This document shows, piece by piece, positions 1 to 6,772 of a stretch of DNA of 34,591 nt. The position numbers and the translations under genes are program-made. The notes under the pieces are model-generated. The model was not told the origin of the DNA and did not search any database. It worked only from the letters and a program-made list of their open reading frames with translations. The stretch comes from Nitrospina sp. LS_NOB. Lineage in GTDB: Bacteria > Nitrospinota > Nitrospinia > Nitrospinales > VA-1. The stretch spans positions 1 through 34,591 of the forward strand of contig LFLA01000010.1 of NCBI GenBank assembly GCA_001542995.1. Direction: 5' to 3'. How positions within the stretch are numbered: the stretch's first letter is position 1; the number at the start of each line of letters is the position of its first letter.

Positions 1-659
1 GGAGTGGCATGGCGGAGGTGTATAAGGCCATGCGGCAGTATGATATGGCTTTGGAAAAGTATGAGAAGGCTCAGGAGCTTGATCCCGCAAATGTGATCGC
101 GTGGGCCGGTTTGGCTGGGGTGTACAAATCCATGCGGCAGTACGATATGGCGTTGGAAAAATATGAAAAAGCTCAGGAACTTGATCCCTTGGATGTGGTT
201 TCGTGGTGTGGCATGGCGGAGGTGTACAGGGCGATGAGCCTGTTTGACGAGGCTGAAAAGAAATATCTTTGGGTAAAGGAAAAACTTGTATCTGACCCTT
301 ATAGCTTTTGTGGTTTGGGGTTTCTTTGGCTGAAGATAAAACCGAATGAAAAATGGGCTGAGTGTGACGACTTATTTAAATCTGCTTTAAATATAGACCC
401 TGGTAACCCCGTTGCTTCATTAGGTCTGGAAGTGATCGGCCGCCTGTACCATCAATCTGCCAAAGGATTGGCAGATCAAGAATGGTTTGAAAGGGCGTTG
501 GCTTTTCTATCCGAAGACAAAAATCCGGAAGCAAAGAATCACGTTTACTTCTTGAGAGGCTTGGAAACCATTAATAGGGATGATCCTCTCATCAGAATAG
601 AGACTCTAGAAAAACTGAGTGATACAGGGAGTTACCTATTACAGGAAATGCCCTTATAG
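1..659 (+). CDS. TPR-repeat protein, 5' end outside the window
   Basis: The reading frame is open to the first base. The bases before the first ATG (position 9) encode Ser-Gly in the same phase as the Trp-x-Gly-Met/Leu-Ala start of each later repeat, so the gene begins upstream and this is its C-terminal part. Three 34-residue TPR units are visible (x-G-M/L-A-x-V-Y ... YEKAQELDP), followed by a degenerate helical region with another ALNIDPGNP-type TPR turn. TPR arrays form helical solenoids that bind protein partners; the partner cannot be told from here. The first two full units are nearly identical at DNA level, indicating recent duplication. No enzymatic domain is seen in the visible part. 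The stop codon is followed by 295 bases without a gene. Confidence 0.85.
   Translation, partial: SGMAEVYKAMRQYDMALEKYEKAQELDPANVIAWAGLAGVYKSMRQYDMALEKYEKAQELDPLDVVSWCGMAEVYRAMSLFDEAEKKYLWVKEKLVSDPYSFCGLGFLWLKIKPNEKWAECDDLFKSALNIDPGNPVASLGLEVIGRLYHQSAKGLADQEWFERALAFLSEDKNPEAKNHVYFLRGLETINRDDPLIRIETLEKLSDTGSYLLQEMPL
9..212 (+). repeat. Two tandem 102-bp units encoding TPR repeats
   Basis: Bases 9-110 and 111-212 are two copies of a 102-bp (34-codon) unit. They share long stretches with mostly synonymous differences, for example the segment encoding MRQYDMALEKYEKAQELDP in both. A third, more diverged unit begins at 213. The array probably continues upstream of the window. Confidence 0.85.
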
Positions 660-775
660 AATTTCCATCCATCTCCTCTGAAAGTACAATTTTCCGCATA
701 ATCCCGCCATTTCCCGCGCTATCTTAATGTTGCAAACCAGCTGGCCCCCTACACATTTACAGAAAAATATGTCAA

Positions 776-800
776 AAATCCGGCAAAAATAGCCGGATTT
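776..800. other. Perfect 9-bp inverted repeat in the gap before flgB
   Basis: AAATCCGGC (776-784) and GCCGGATTT (792-800) flank a 7-base A/T loop. On the plus strand no T-run follows; read on the minus strand the stem is followed by a T-rich stretch. It may be a weak terminator for the TPR gene or a protein site. The rest of 660-914 shows no convincing coding sequence. Confidence 0.4.
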
Positions 801-914
801 CAGACGCTTTCCCGAACGCCGTTGGGGGAAGGGAGGTGGCTGGAGCCACTTCCTATATCTTTAAATATAATAGTTTACGGGTCCAATATAAAAAATATCG
901 CGTTTTAGCCTCCG

Positions 915-930
915 TGGCATACGTTTTGCT
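915..930 (+). promoter_or_regulatory. Sigma-54-type (-24/-12) promoter of flgB
   Basis: The sequence TGGCAT-N5-TTGCT matches the RpoN consensus TGGCAC-N5-TTGCA. The invariant GG (916-917) and GC (928-929) are exactly ten bases apart. The predicted transcript start near 941 leaves a short leader containing the AAGGAGAG ribosome-binding site of flgB. RpoN control of flagellar basal-body genes is common in several phyla, which fits the location. No enhancer-binding protein site was identified. Confidence 0.7.
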
Positions 931-954
931 CTATAAAAGGCAAGGAGAGTTGAT

Positions 955-1383
955 ATGCCACTGATTGATAAACTTTTATTTTCAGATAGCGTACCCACAG
1001 TCATGAGAAAGAGCTTGGATATGATGTCCACCCGTCAAAGCCTGATTTCCTCGAATATCAGTAATGTGGATACTCCCGGATTCAAGGCCAGTGACATCGA
1101 TTTTCAGGCGCAGTTGCGCGAAGCCCTGGGTTCTAAAGGGTCTTTAAATCTTAGAGCCACCAACGCCAAGCATTTTGGCCCGTCCACTTCCGACATCGGG
1201 GATTTGACGCCAGACCCTTTTGAAGAGGATGCCGCCGCGAAATCCAATGGAAATAATGTGGATATCGACAATGAAATGGCAAAAATGGCCGAAAACCAGA
1301 TTATGTACAACGCCACGGTCCAGTTGATGATGAAAAGAGGTGGAACCATCCGTGCTACTGTGACCGAATTGCCGCAACAGTAA
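955..1383 (+). CDS. flgB: Flagellar basal-body rod protein FlgB
   Basis: FlgB is a proximal rod subunit of the flagellar basal body, exported by the flagellar type III apparatus and assembled in the periplasm. The 142-residue length is normal. The N-terminal rod signature is clear (RQSLISSNISNVDTPGFKA, about residues 28-46), and the C-terminal helix holds the conserved MAxNQxxYxATVQLM pattern, as expected for proteins that polymerise through both terminal helices. The start is supported by an AAGGAGAG site a few bases upstream and a sigma-54-type promoter before it. The usual next gene flgC is absent; fliE follows after 97 bases. Family assignment is secure. Confidence 0.95.
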   Translation: MPLIDKLLFSDSVPTVMRKSLDMMSTRQSLISSNISNVDTPGFKASDIDFQAQLREALGSKGSLNLRATNAKHFGPSTSDIGDLTPDPFEEDAAAKSNGNNVDIDNEMAKMAENQIMYNATVQLMMKRGGTIRATVTELPQQ

Positions 1384-1413
1384 GGCGGAGTGCCTCCGCA
1401 GGCAAATATTGAT
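1384..1413 (-). repeat. Short palindromic interspersed repeat after flgB
   Basis: GCGGAG-TGC-CTCCGC (1385-1399) starts one base after the flgB stop codon and is followed by AGGCAAATATTG. In reverse complement it matches the elements before mfd and folP (TTGCC-type arm, then GCGGAGG-ACTCCGCC). It could also serve as a hairpin at the 3' end of the flgB message. Confidence 0.5.
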
Positions 1414-1438
1414 TTTTAGGGTGTGCATAGTTCGATTT

Positions 1439-1447
1439 TGGTATACT
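1439..1447 (+). promoter_or_regulatory. Possible extended -10 promoter before fliE
   Basis: TGGTATACT (1439-1447) fits an extended -10 element (TGnTATAAT) 33 bases before the fliE start. No good -35 box is present, so this is a weak call. fliE may instead be read through from the flgB promoter. Confidence 0.3.
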
Positions 1448-1480
1448 GACAACTAGTAAATTATTATTGATTCAGGAATT

Positions 1481-1801
1481 ATGAAAGACATTACTGTATC
1501 CAGTCATTTAAAAGGGTTGCAGGGGCCGGGACCTTCTCAGGGATTAAGTAAGCCCTCGGGTGGTACTTCGGGCACCGATGGCCCGTCTTTTGCCGATACG
1601 CTTGCGCAATCGCTGAATGAGGTTAATTCTTTGCAAAAAGACGCGGATGTCGCTATTCAAGATTTTGTCGCCGGCGATACCCGCAATATTCACGAAACCA
1701 TGATCGCAGTGGGCAAAGCTGATCTCGCTTTTCGTTTGACCATGCAGGTGCGCAACAAAATTGTTGAAGCTTATCAGGAAGCGATGCGTACCCAGGTTTA
1801 A
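1481..1801 (+). CDS. fliE: Flagellar hook-basal body protein FliE
   Basis: FliE links the MS ring to the rod and is needed for export of rod subunits. The 106-residue protein has the standard family form: a variable Gly/Ser/Pro-rich N-terminus, then a conserved helical region with FADTLAQSLNEVNSLQKDAD (about residues 35-54), the DFVAGDTRNIHETMIAVGKA segment and the C-terminal KIVEAYQEAMRTQV. It starts at an ATG preceded by a modest CAGGA site. It lies directly after flgB, whereas the frequent order is flgB-flgC-fliE. A strong terminator follows, so the flagellar unit ends here and no other flagellar gene is in the window. Confidence 0.95.
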   Translation: MKDITVSSHLKGLQGPGPSQGLSKPSGGTSGTDGPSFADTLAQSLNEVNSLQKDADVAIQDFVAGDTRNIHETMIAVGKADLAFRLTMQVRNKIVEAYQEAMRTQV

Positions 1802-1826
1802 TAGTCGGTTCCAAAATATAAATTTC

Positions 1827-1860
1827 AAAAGCCTCCGGATTTTTCCGGGGGCTTTTTTTT
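1827..1860 (+). terminator. Rho-independent terminator after fliE
   Basis: A GC-rich stem (AAAGCCTCCGG / CCGGGGGCTTT) with an A/T loop is followed by eight T residues. It sits 25 bases after the fliE stop and closes the flgB-fliE transcript. Confidence 0.9.
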
Positions 1861-1985
1861 GCGGCGCAGCCGCCGCTGGCAATAGGGCGGTGATACCCCT
1901 CCGGGGCATGAAGCTAAGGTAGGGACCTTACACGCACTCGCGACCGCCAAAGGCGTGGAGCCTGTTCTACCGGGCGTCGCCCGGT
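1861..1985. repeat. Intergenic element bounded by small palindromes
   Basis: The segment between the fliE terminator and the SmbP-like gene begins with GCGGC-GCA-GCCGC followed by CGCTGGCAATA, and ends with a 7-bp stem and 3-base loop, ACCGGGC-GTC-GCCCGGT (1969-1985). Both ends resemble the hairpins found after flgB, after the SmbP-like gene and before mfd, folP and metF. No credible gene is seen between fliE and position 2098. Confidence 0.4.
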
Positions 1986-2097
1986 GATATTTTTCCTGAG
2001 TTTTCATGTTCTGGAGGCGTATAATGGGTTCTTGCCCAATTGCTTTCCCAGGGCTCGCGTGGCTTGGGAGAATTTATAAATGAGGGAGATTGAAGCT

Positions 2098-2475
2098 ATG
2101 AAGAAGTTTTCAGTAATGTTTTTGGGGTGGGCTCTATTTGTTTTCGTGTCTACAAATCCTGTCTGGGCGCAATCGGGCGGGCATGCCAGTGTCGGGTTGG
2201 GTCACGGTGAAGAGGGTTATCTTCACTTGGAAGAAATGGTCAAACATCTGGAGTACAGTCTGAAAATGCCGGATGCCAGCGAGGAGTTGAAAATGCATGG
2301 TCCCATGGCTTTGCAACACGCTAAGGAAGCATTGAAACATTATAATGAAGCGTTGAAACATGGTTCGGAGTCACTGGGCCGACGGGCTTCAATGCCTATG
2401 GCTGAGGGTTCTGGTGGCGGCCCCGGCTACCGCGATGAAGGTTCTTCCCATAGCCATGACGAAGGTTCTCATTAA
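2098..2475 (+). CDS. Exported His-rich small metal-binding (SmbP-like) protein
   Basis: This 125-residue protein starts with a typical signal peptide (MKKFSVMFLGWALFVFVST, cleavage probably after VWA-Q), so it is periplasmic. The mature part is helical with histidines at regular spacing (HLEEMVKHLEYSL, MALQHAKEALKHYNEALKH). That pattern is known from SmbP of Nitrosomonas europaea, which binds copper and other divalent metals. A Gly/Ser-rich tail ends in another cluster of histidines and acids (SHSHDEGSH). The ATG at 2098 is preferred over one at 2080 because GGGAG lies nine bases before it and it opens the signal peptide. A role in metal buffering is inferred from family resemblance and His content. 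Confidence 0.65.
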   Translation: MKKFSVMFLGWALFVFVSTNPVWAQSGGHASVGLGHGEEGYLHLEEMVKHLEYSLKMPDASEELKMHGPMALQHAKEALKHYNEALKHGSESLGRRASMPMAEGSGGGPGYRDEGSSHSHDEGSH

Positions 2476-2574
2476 CCAGCGTGACGCTGGACCCAGAGAG
2501 TAAAAGCCTGTTGGGCCGAGGATGGTGTTGCTAGCGGTAAGAAGATATTGCAGTTGGCCCCACGCCTAGTGGGC
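2476..2574. repeat. Palindromic element after the SmbP-like gene
   Basis: CCAGCG-TGA-CGCTGG (2476-2490) begins immediately after the stop codon. At 2528-2560 the stretch TTGCTAGCGG...ATTGCAGTTGGCC resembles the element before mfd (TTGCTGGCGG...ATTGCTAATTACC). A CCCAC/GTGGG hairpin (2559-2573) covers the end of the convergent Rieske gene and may help terminate either transcript. Confidence 0.45.
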
Positions 2575-2880
2575 GGAGCCTACGAGGATTTTGCCACCCT
2601 CTATTTTTACCTGATAGACTTTTGTATCCCATTCTTCGCCGCGGTCACATTTTCCTGTTTTGAGATCGAACCGGTAACCGTGGTTGGGGCATTTGATGCC
2701 GATGCCGTTTAACGTTCCGCGTACCAGCGGTGCGGTTTTTTTGTGCGGGCAGCGGTCGTAAATGGCGAACAGTTCACCATCGAGATTAAAAAGGGTGATG
2801 AGTTCGCCGTTGATGTCAACGCGCTTTCTTTGCCCCGGGAGAACTTCCCCAAGATCGGCCACTTCGGTAAACTCTGTCAT
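2566..2880 (-). CDS. Small Rieske [2Fe-2S] ferredoxin
   Basis: A 104-residue soluble Rieske protein with both cluster loops: C-P-H (RCPHKKTAPL) and C-P-N-H (KCPNHGYRFDLKTG), giving the two Cys and two His ligands. The TAPL in the first loop and the short form resemble ferredoxin components of dioxygenase or NirD-type systems rather than the membrane bc-complex protein. The start at 2880 has GGAG eight bases upstream. It overlaps the stop of the rhodanese gene by four bases (ATGA), so the two are translationally coupled. An earlier in-frame ATG at 2922 lies inside the rhodanese gene and is less likely. No oxygenase or nitrite reductase is nearby; the electron partner is unknown. Confidence 0.85.
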   Translation of the reverse strand: MTEFTEVADLGEVLPGQRKRVDINGELITLFNLDGELFAIYDRCPHKKTAPLVRGTLNGIGIKCPNHGYRFDLKTGKCDRGEEWDTKVYQVKIEGGKILVGSAH

Positions 2881-3812
2881 CCACTTTGCTCCGCAGGAAA
2901 AGAAGACCGACTCCAGTCCCACCAGGAACCGTCATAGTTCCTGACTTCATATCCCAGATAGCGGAAAACAAAATAGGCCATTGCCGAGCGAACTCCACCA
3001 GTGCAATAAACGATGATTTCCTGATTCGGGTGGATTTCATTTTGTTCCAACAAAGAATTCAGAGCCGACAGGGATTTCAAGTTTCCATTGGATTGAAAAA
3101 ACTCAGGCCAGTGGATATGGATGGCGTTGGGGATATGTCCTCCTCTTGGCGAACCATAGGGTGTGGCGCCCTCGAACTCCTTGCGTGTCCTGTTGTCGAT
3201 CAGTCTGAAATTATTTTTATAAAAGTTATTATTTATCAATAATTTAGTGGCAATAACCTCATTATTTAGTTTGATACTGTTCAGGGCCGGTTCCGGTGAA
3301 GGAGATGGGTTTTGCCGACCTCTTTGAATTTTTTTTCCAGCCCGTTTCCAGCTAGTGAGTCCGCCGTCCAAGAGGGCTACTTTCTCGAATCCATAACGCT
3401 CGAACATCCAGAAGAATCGGCCATCCGTTCTCCAGGGGTTATCCGGCTCGCCATAGATAATGATGGTTTTGTCTGGAGAAAAACCCAGTGGACCTAGTTT
3501 TTGAGCGATGAAGGCTTTGTCGTCTTTGAGTAATCCTTTGACCCCATTTAGCTTATGTGTGAACTCCCACCAGTCGTTGAGATTAACCGCCCCGGGGATA
3601 TGGCCGAGCAGAAATTTCCAGGACGGACGAGTGTCGACCACGACTCTCTGGTCTTCGGGAAGGGTGTTCACCATGGCCGGGGTCATAAGAAGCTCGCTTG
3701 CAAGGCATTGAGAGGTATGGATTATTGATAAAAACAGGCCCAGAATGAGCAGTATATTGACCCTGATTTTTCTTGACAAAATACGGACTCCGCTTGTACT
3801 ATCAGGCTTCAT
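2877..3812 (-). CDS. Exported two-domain rhodanese (thiosulfate sulfurtransferase)
   Basis: This 311-residue protein has an N-terminal hydrophobic segment (VNILLILGLFLSIIHTSQ, about residues 19-36) and two rhodanese domains. The first (VVVDTRPSWKFLLGHIPGA) lacks the catalytic cysteine (IIIYGEPDNPW at that place). The second has the active loop VYCTGGVRSA. This arrangement of an inactive first and active second domain is normal for thiosulfate and 3-mercaptopyruvate sulfurtransferases, which move sulfane sulfur to cyanide or a thiol acceptor. Start at 3812 is chosen because GGAG stands eight bases before it and it opens the leader; a longer frame to 3902 has no such support. The CTGGVRS loop favours thiosulfate. 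It is cotranscribed with the Rieske ferredoxin. Confidence 0.88.
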   Translation of the reverse strand: MKPDSTSGVRILSRKIRVNILLILGLFLSIIHTSQCLASELLMTPAMVNTLPEDQRVVVDTRPSWKFLLGHIPGAVNLNDWWEFTHKLNGVKGLLKDDKAFIAQKLGPLGFSPDKTIIIYGEPDNPWRTDGRFFWMFERYGFEKVALLDGGLTSWKRAGKKIQRGRQNPSPSPEPALNSIKLNNEVIATKLLINNNFYKNNFRLIDNRTRKEFEGATPYGSPRGGHIPNAIHIHWPEFFQSNGNLKSLSALNSLLEQNEIHPNQEIIVYCTGGVRSAMAYFVFRYLGYEVRNYDGSWWDWSRSSFPAEQSG

Positions 3813-3956
3813 TTTTTCACTCCGTTTCTTAAAAACCGGAGCATTTTTGTGAAAATGGCTCTGAAAAAAGACTTGATGGTTAACGCTCTTGTCCCCAGTC
3901 ACCTTAACGATTATATATGATTTAGATGTCGCGTGGCGGGATTAGATTGATTCAAA

Positions 3957-3984
3957 TTGGACTGAAAGCAGCCGGGCGTATAAG
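3957..3984 (+). promoter_or_regulatory. Possible sigma-70 promoter for the gene at 4012
   Basis: TTGGAC (3957-3962) and TATAAG (3979-3984) are separated by 16 bases and lie 28 bases before the ATG at 4012, in the gap shared with the divergent rhodanese gene. Match is moderate. Confidence 0.35.
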
Positions 3985-4011
3985 AAATTTATTTTAATTA
4001 AAGGTTGAACT

Positions 4012-4815
4012 ATGACAACGGATGATCAAGGCAAGGAAAAACGGTTGGAGGAGATCAAGCGGGAAGAGAAAGAAGACGCAAGCGGTTATTATTCCCAGGG
4101 ATCCTCCAAGGATACCGTGAGCGAAGAAGCCGAACACAGTAAGCCCGTTGTTCCGGTTCAACAGGAGCAGGAAGAAATGAATATGCTGAAGGCCGTTGCC
4201 TTTCTGGGTTTTGGAATGGCGGCTCTGGCGATTATTTTCATCCTGTTTTTTGTCCGCGATCTGGATACCCGGGTAGTGGGTATGGACGGTGCCGTGACCA
4301 GCCTTGAAGATAAAATTGCCCCTCTGAAAAGGCATGTGGACGATAGCTTTAGCAAAATTAATGAAGATATTTCCGGACTGAAAAACAAGGTTGGTAACTA
4401 TGAGCGCATGATGGCGGTGATGGAACTCAAACGCGCATTGGTCACCGTTCAGGAAATGTCTATGGGTAACTCACCCAATATTGAAGCCAAGTCCGGTGAA
4501 GTGGTAGCCGGTATAGAAGCATTGTTGACAGAATTGGGAGCGGGACCAACCGCCACCAAAAGCCTACCTGCAGGATTCGTAAGTCTGGAGGAAGCTCCTG
4601 CACCGGCAGTTGCTGAAGAGCCCGCCGCTCTCGTTGAGGGGCCTGCGGCAGAAGAACCTGCTCCGGCTGAAGAGACTCATGCCGCTGCTGAGGCCGCGCC
4701 CGAGCCTGAAGCTTCTGAGTCTGCGCCTGCTGAAGAAGCTCCCGCAGAAGAAGAAAGTTCTGAAGGTGGAGAAGAAGGCGGAGACGATGAAGAAGAGGAA
4801 GACGACGACGAATAG
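4012..4815 (+). CDS. Single-pass membrane protein with Ala/Glu/Pro-rich acidic tail
   Basis: Family not recognised. The 267 residues divide into a charged cytoplasmic N-terminus (1-57), one membrane segment (about 59-81, LKAVAFLGFGMAALAIIFILFF), a probable coiled coil (about 92-150), and a low-complexity tail from about 192 rich in Ala, Glu and Pro that ends in an almost wholly acidic run (GGDDEEEEDDDE). Such tails often act as extended spacers or bind cations or basic partners; no function is claimed. The start has AAAGG a few bases upstream. A LapA-like gene follows after 38 bases on the same strand. The last residues resemble the acidic end of the octaheme cytochrome at 28028. Confidence 0.75.
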   Translation: MTTDDQGKEKRLEEIKREEKEDASGYYSQGSSKDTVSEEAEHSKPVVPVQQEQEEMNMLKAVAFLGFGMAALAIIFILFFVRDLDTRVVGMDGAVTSLEDKIAPLKRHVDDSFSKINEDISGLKNKVGNYERMMAVMELKRALVTVQEMSMGNSPNIEAKSGEVVAGIEALLTELGAGPTATKSLPAGFVSLEEAPAPAVAEEPAALVEGPAAEEPAPAEETHAAAEAAPEPEASESAPAEEAPAEEESSEGGEEGGDDEEEEDDDE

Positions 4816-4853
4816 TTCAGTCTTAACTTTCACCTTTTAGTTCTCTTCAATTC

Positions 4854-5180
4854 ATGCCAGCCATAAAATTTATTTTATCCATCCTGTTGCTGATCGTTAT
4901 TGCTTCATTCGCCGTACAAAATATGGATTCGGTGGAGATCAGCTATTATGATCTGAAACTCGAACTCCATACAATTGAACTACCATTGATAGTGGTGCTC
5001 GTGATCTCTTTAGTATTGGGGTTTTTAATGGCCTGGTTCATGGGAATGTTCGACCGGTTCAAATTAAAGTCCACCATCCGCCAGCAAAACCGATCCATCT
5101 CTTCTATGGAAGAAGAGTTGGAGAGGCTTAAAAGCACTCCCCAGCTTCCCACTCAGGCAGAATCTTCTACCGACTCTTGA
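4854..5180 (+). CDS. LapA-domain (DUF1049) inner-membrane protein
   Basis: A 108-residue protein with two membrane segments (about 4-22 and 44-65) and a C-terminal coiled coil (RQQNRSISSMEEELERLKS). The QNMDSVEISYY motif after the first helix and the hydrophobic second helix followed by basic residues are typical of the LapA/YciS family. In E. coli LapA (YciS) works with LapB to control LpxC degradation by FtsH and thus lipopolysaccharide synthesis. No lapB follows here, so only the domain name is supported. No clear ribosome-binding site is seen. It runs convergently into the CBS-domain gene with no bases between the two stops. Confidence 0.8.
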   Translation: MPAIKFILSILLLIVIASFAVQNMDSVEISYYDLKLELHTIELPLIVVLVISLVLGFLMAWFMGMFDRFKLKSTIRQQNRSISSMEEELERLKSTPQLPTQAESSTDS

Positions 5181-5618
5181 TTATCTCAATCGCGGATTGG
5201 CGAAAAACGCAACCAGGTCTTTGACCGAAATCACCCCTACAATCTTGTCGTTCTCCGTCACCGGGAGGTGGCGAATCTTTTTTTGCGCCATAAAGACATT
5301 GGCATCTGTCACTGGCTGATGGCAATCCAGAGTGAAAAGCGGTTGCGGGGTCATGACAGCATCTACTCTCGTTGTTTTAGGATCCAACCCTCCGCCCAGG
5401 ACTTTGCGTGATAAATCGGTTTCCGTTACGATCCCGACGTATTCATCATTTTCCTTGATAAGAACCGAGCCTATGTTTTTTTCATGCATGAACTTGGCGG
5501 TTTCTTGAATCGTGGAATCCGAGCCGACACTGATTACGGAGGGACTCATGTAATCAGATATTTCTGTCCGGGTAGTTGTGTCTTTTGCGTACCTGTGAGG
5601 CTTGTGTTTTGGAGCCAT
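5181..5618 (-). CDS. Two-CBS-domain protein
   Basis: The 145 residues contain a CBS pair: residues about 20-75 (MSPSVISVGSDSTIQETAKF ... VGIVTETDL) and about 85-140 (VMTPQPLFTLDCHQPVTDAN ... VGVISVKDL). Such stand-alone pairs form a Bateman module that binds adenosine nucleotides and acts as a sensor, but the target is unknown. The start is well supported by GGAGG six bases upstream. Its stop codon directly abuts the stop of the convergent LapA-like gene and no terminator is visible there. It lies 104 bases beyond the aguA stop on the same strand and may be transcribed separately. Confidence 0.9.
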   Translation of the reverse strand: MAPKHKPHRYAKDTTTRTEISDYMSPSVISVGSDSTIQETAKFMHEKNIGSVLIKENDEYVGIVTETDLSRKVLGGGLDPKTTRVDAVMTPQPLFTLDCHQPVTDANVFMAQKKIRHLPVTENDKIVGVISVKDLVAFFANPRLR

Positions 5619-5722
5619 GATGAACCTCCAAATTAGGGTGCGGTTGGTAATCCAGTTCCTTTCCTAGAATCTAGGGTCCGATGACCTCCTTGTCAATTGG
5701 ATGCCCGGCTTTTGAAGGGGAT

Positions 5723-6772
5723 TCATTTTCGGAGGCTATCGGGTTGCTGCTGGGTAAGACAATGGACACCTCCCAGTCCCCATATGAGGGTTTTGCACTG
5801 AATCTGGATGATCTTGCGTTCTGGAAACAAAGGAGTTAACAGGTCCAGGGCTCTCTGGTCATTAGGGTGATCATAGCTGGGGACCAGTACCGCATGGTTG
5901 GCAATATAAAAGTTGGCGTAGCTGGCAGGCAGACGTTCTTCCTTGGAGCCGACATAACCCGGCATGGGCAGGGGGATAATATGAAAGGGATTGCCGTCCG
6001 GGTCTTTGGCCGTTTCCAGGCGCTCATAATTTTGTTTTAATCCGAGAAAGTTTACGTCTCTTTCACTTTCTTCCAAAGCACAGACAATGGTGTTGGGATT
6101 GACAAATCGGGCCAGATTATCGATATGCCCATCGGTGTCGTCTCCTTCCAACTCACCATGCAGCCAGATGATTTTTGAAACTCCCAGATAATTTTTCAGA
6201 AATTCTTCCATGCGTTCCCGGCGTATGCCGTCATTACGGTTAGGATTGAGGATGCAGGAATCGGTGGTCAGGCACGTTCCGCGACCATTCACCTCTATGG
6301 CTCCGCCTTCCAAAACAATCCCCGGTTTGAAACTTGGAAACTGTAATTGTTCGGCAATGATACTGCACGCAAGATCATCAAGCTCCCATTTATACTTCCG
6401 TCCCCAGGAATCAAAATCCCAATCGTTGATGGCCACCTCCCCATCTTCTTCCCGAATCAGAAAATTAGGGCCGTAGTCACGAATCCACGAGTCATTGGTG
6501 GGGATGTCATAGAGGAGAACTTGATTCATATTTATGCCGTTGGTCTGTAGTTTCTTATGCAGGTCTTCTTCGGCGGATTTATCCTGAACCAGAATATGGG
6601 TCTTTTCCCCTTCGGTGAGGGCTTTGACGATTTGCAGGTAGTCGAACTCGACCTGTTCCATATCCTGATCGGGCCAGGTTTCCAGGTTATGAGGCCATGT
6701 CAGCCAGGTGCCTGCATGAGGTTCCCATTCGGCGGGCATGCGATAGCCGTTGGGGAAGGGAATTTCATTCAT
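5723..6772 (-). CDS. aguA: Agmatine deiminase
   Basis: AguA hydrolyses agmatine to N-carbamoylputrescine and ammonia in the arginine-decarboxylase route to putrescine. The 349-residue protein shows the guanidine-modifying-enzyme family motifs in order: EPHAGTWLTWP (N-terminal), NDSWIRDYGP, VLEGGAIEVNGRG, GDDTDGHIDNLARF and the catalytic cysteine near residue 338 in WGLGGVHCLTQQQP. Length matches the family. The start overlaps the end of aguB by eight bases, so both belong to one operon, and AguB uses the AguA product. Porphyromonas-type peptidylarginine deiminase is a related alternative, but the pairing with aguB decides for agmatine. Confidence 0.95.
   Translation of the reverse strand: MNEIPFPNGYRMPAEWEPHAGTWLTWPHNLETWPDQDMEQVEFDYLQIVKALTEGEKTHILVQDKSAEEDLHKKLQTNGINMNQVLLYDIPTNDSWIRDYGPNFLIREEDGEVAINDWDFDSWGRKYKWELDDLACSIIAEQLQFPSFKPGIVLEGGAIEVNGRGTCLTTDSCILNPNRNDGIRRERMEEFLKNYLGVSKIIWLHGELEGDDTDGHIDNLARFVNPNTIVCALEESERDVNFLGLKQNYERLETAKDPDGNPFHIIPLPMPGYVGSKEERLPASYANFYIANHAVLVPSYDHPNDQRALDLLTPLFPERKIIQIQCKTLIWGLGGVHCLTQQQPDSLRK

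Noticed and set aside
1825-2007. Short minus-strand frame between fliE and the SmbP-like gene
   Set aside because: It runs across the fliE terminator and palindromic repeats and has no coding features.
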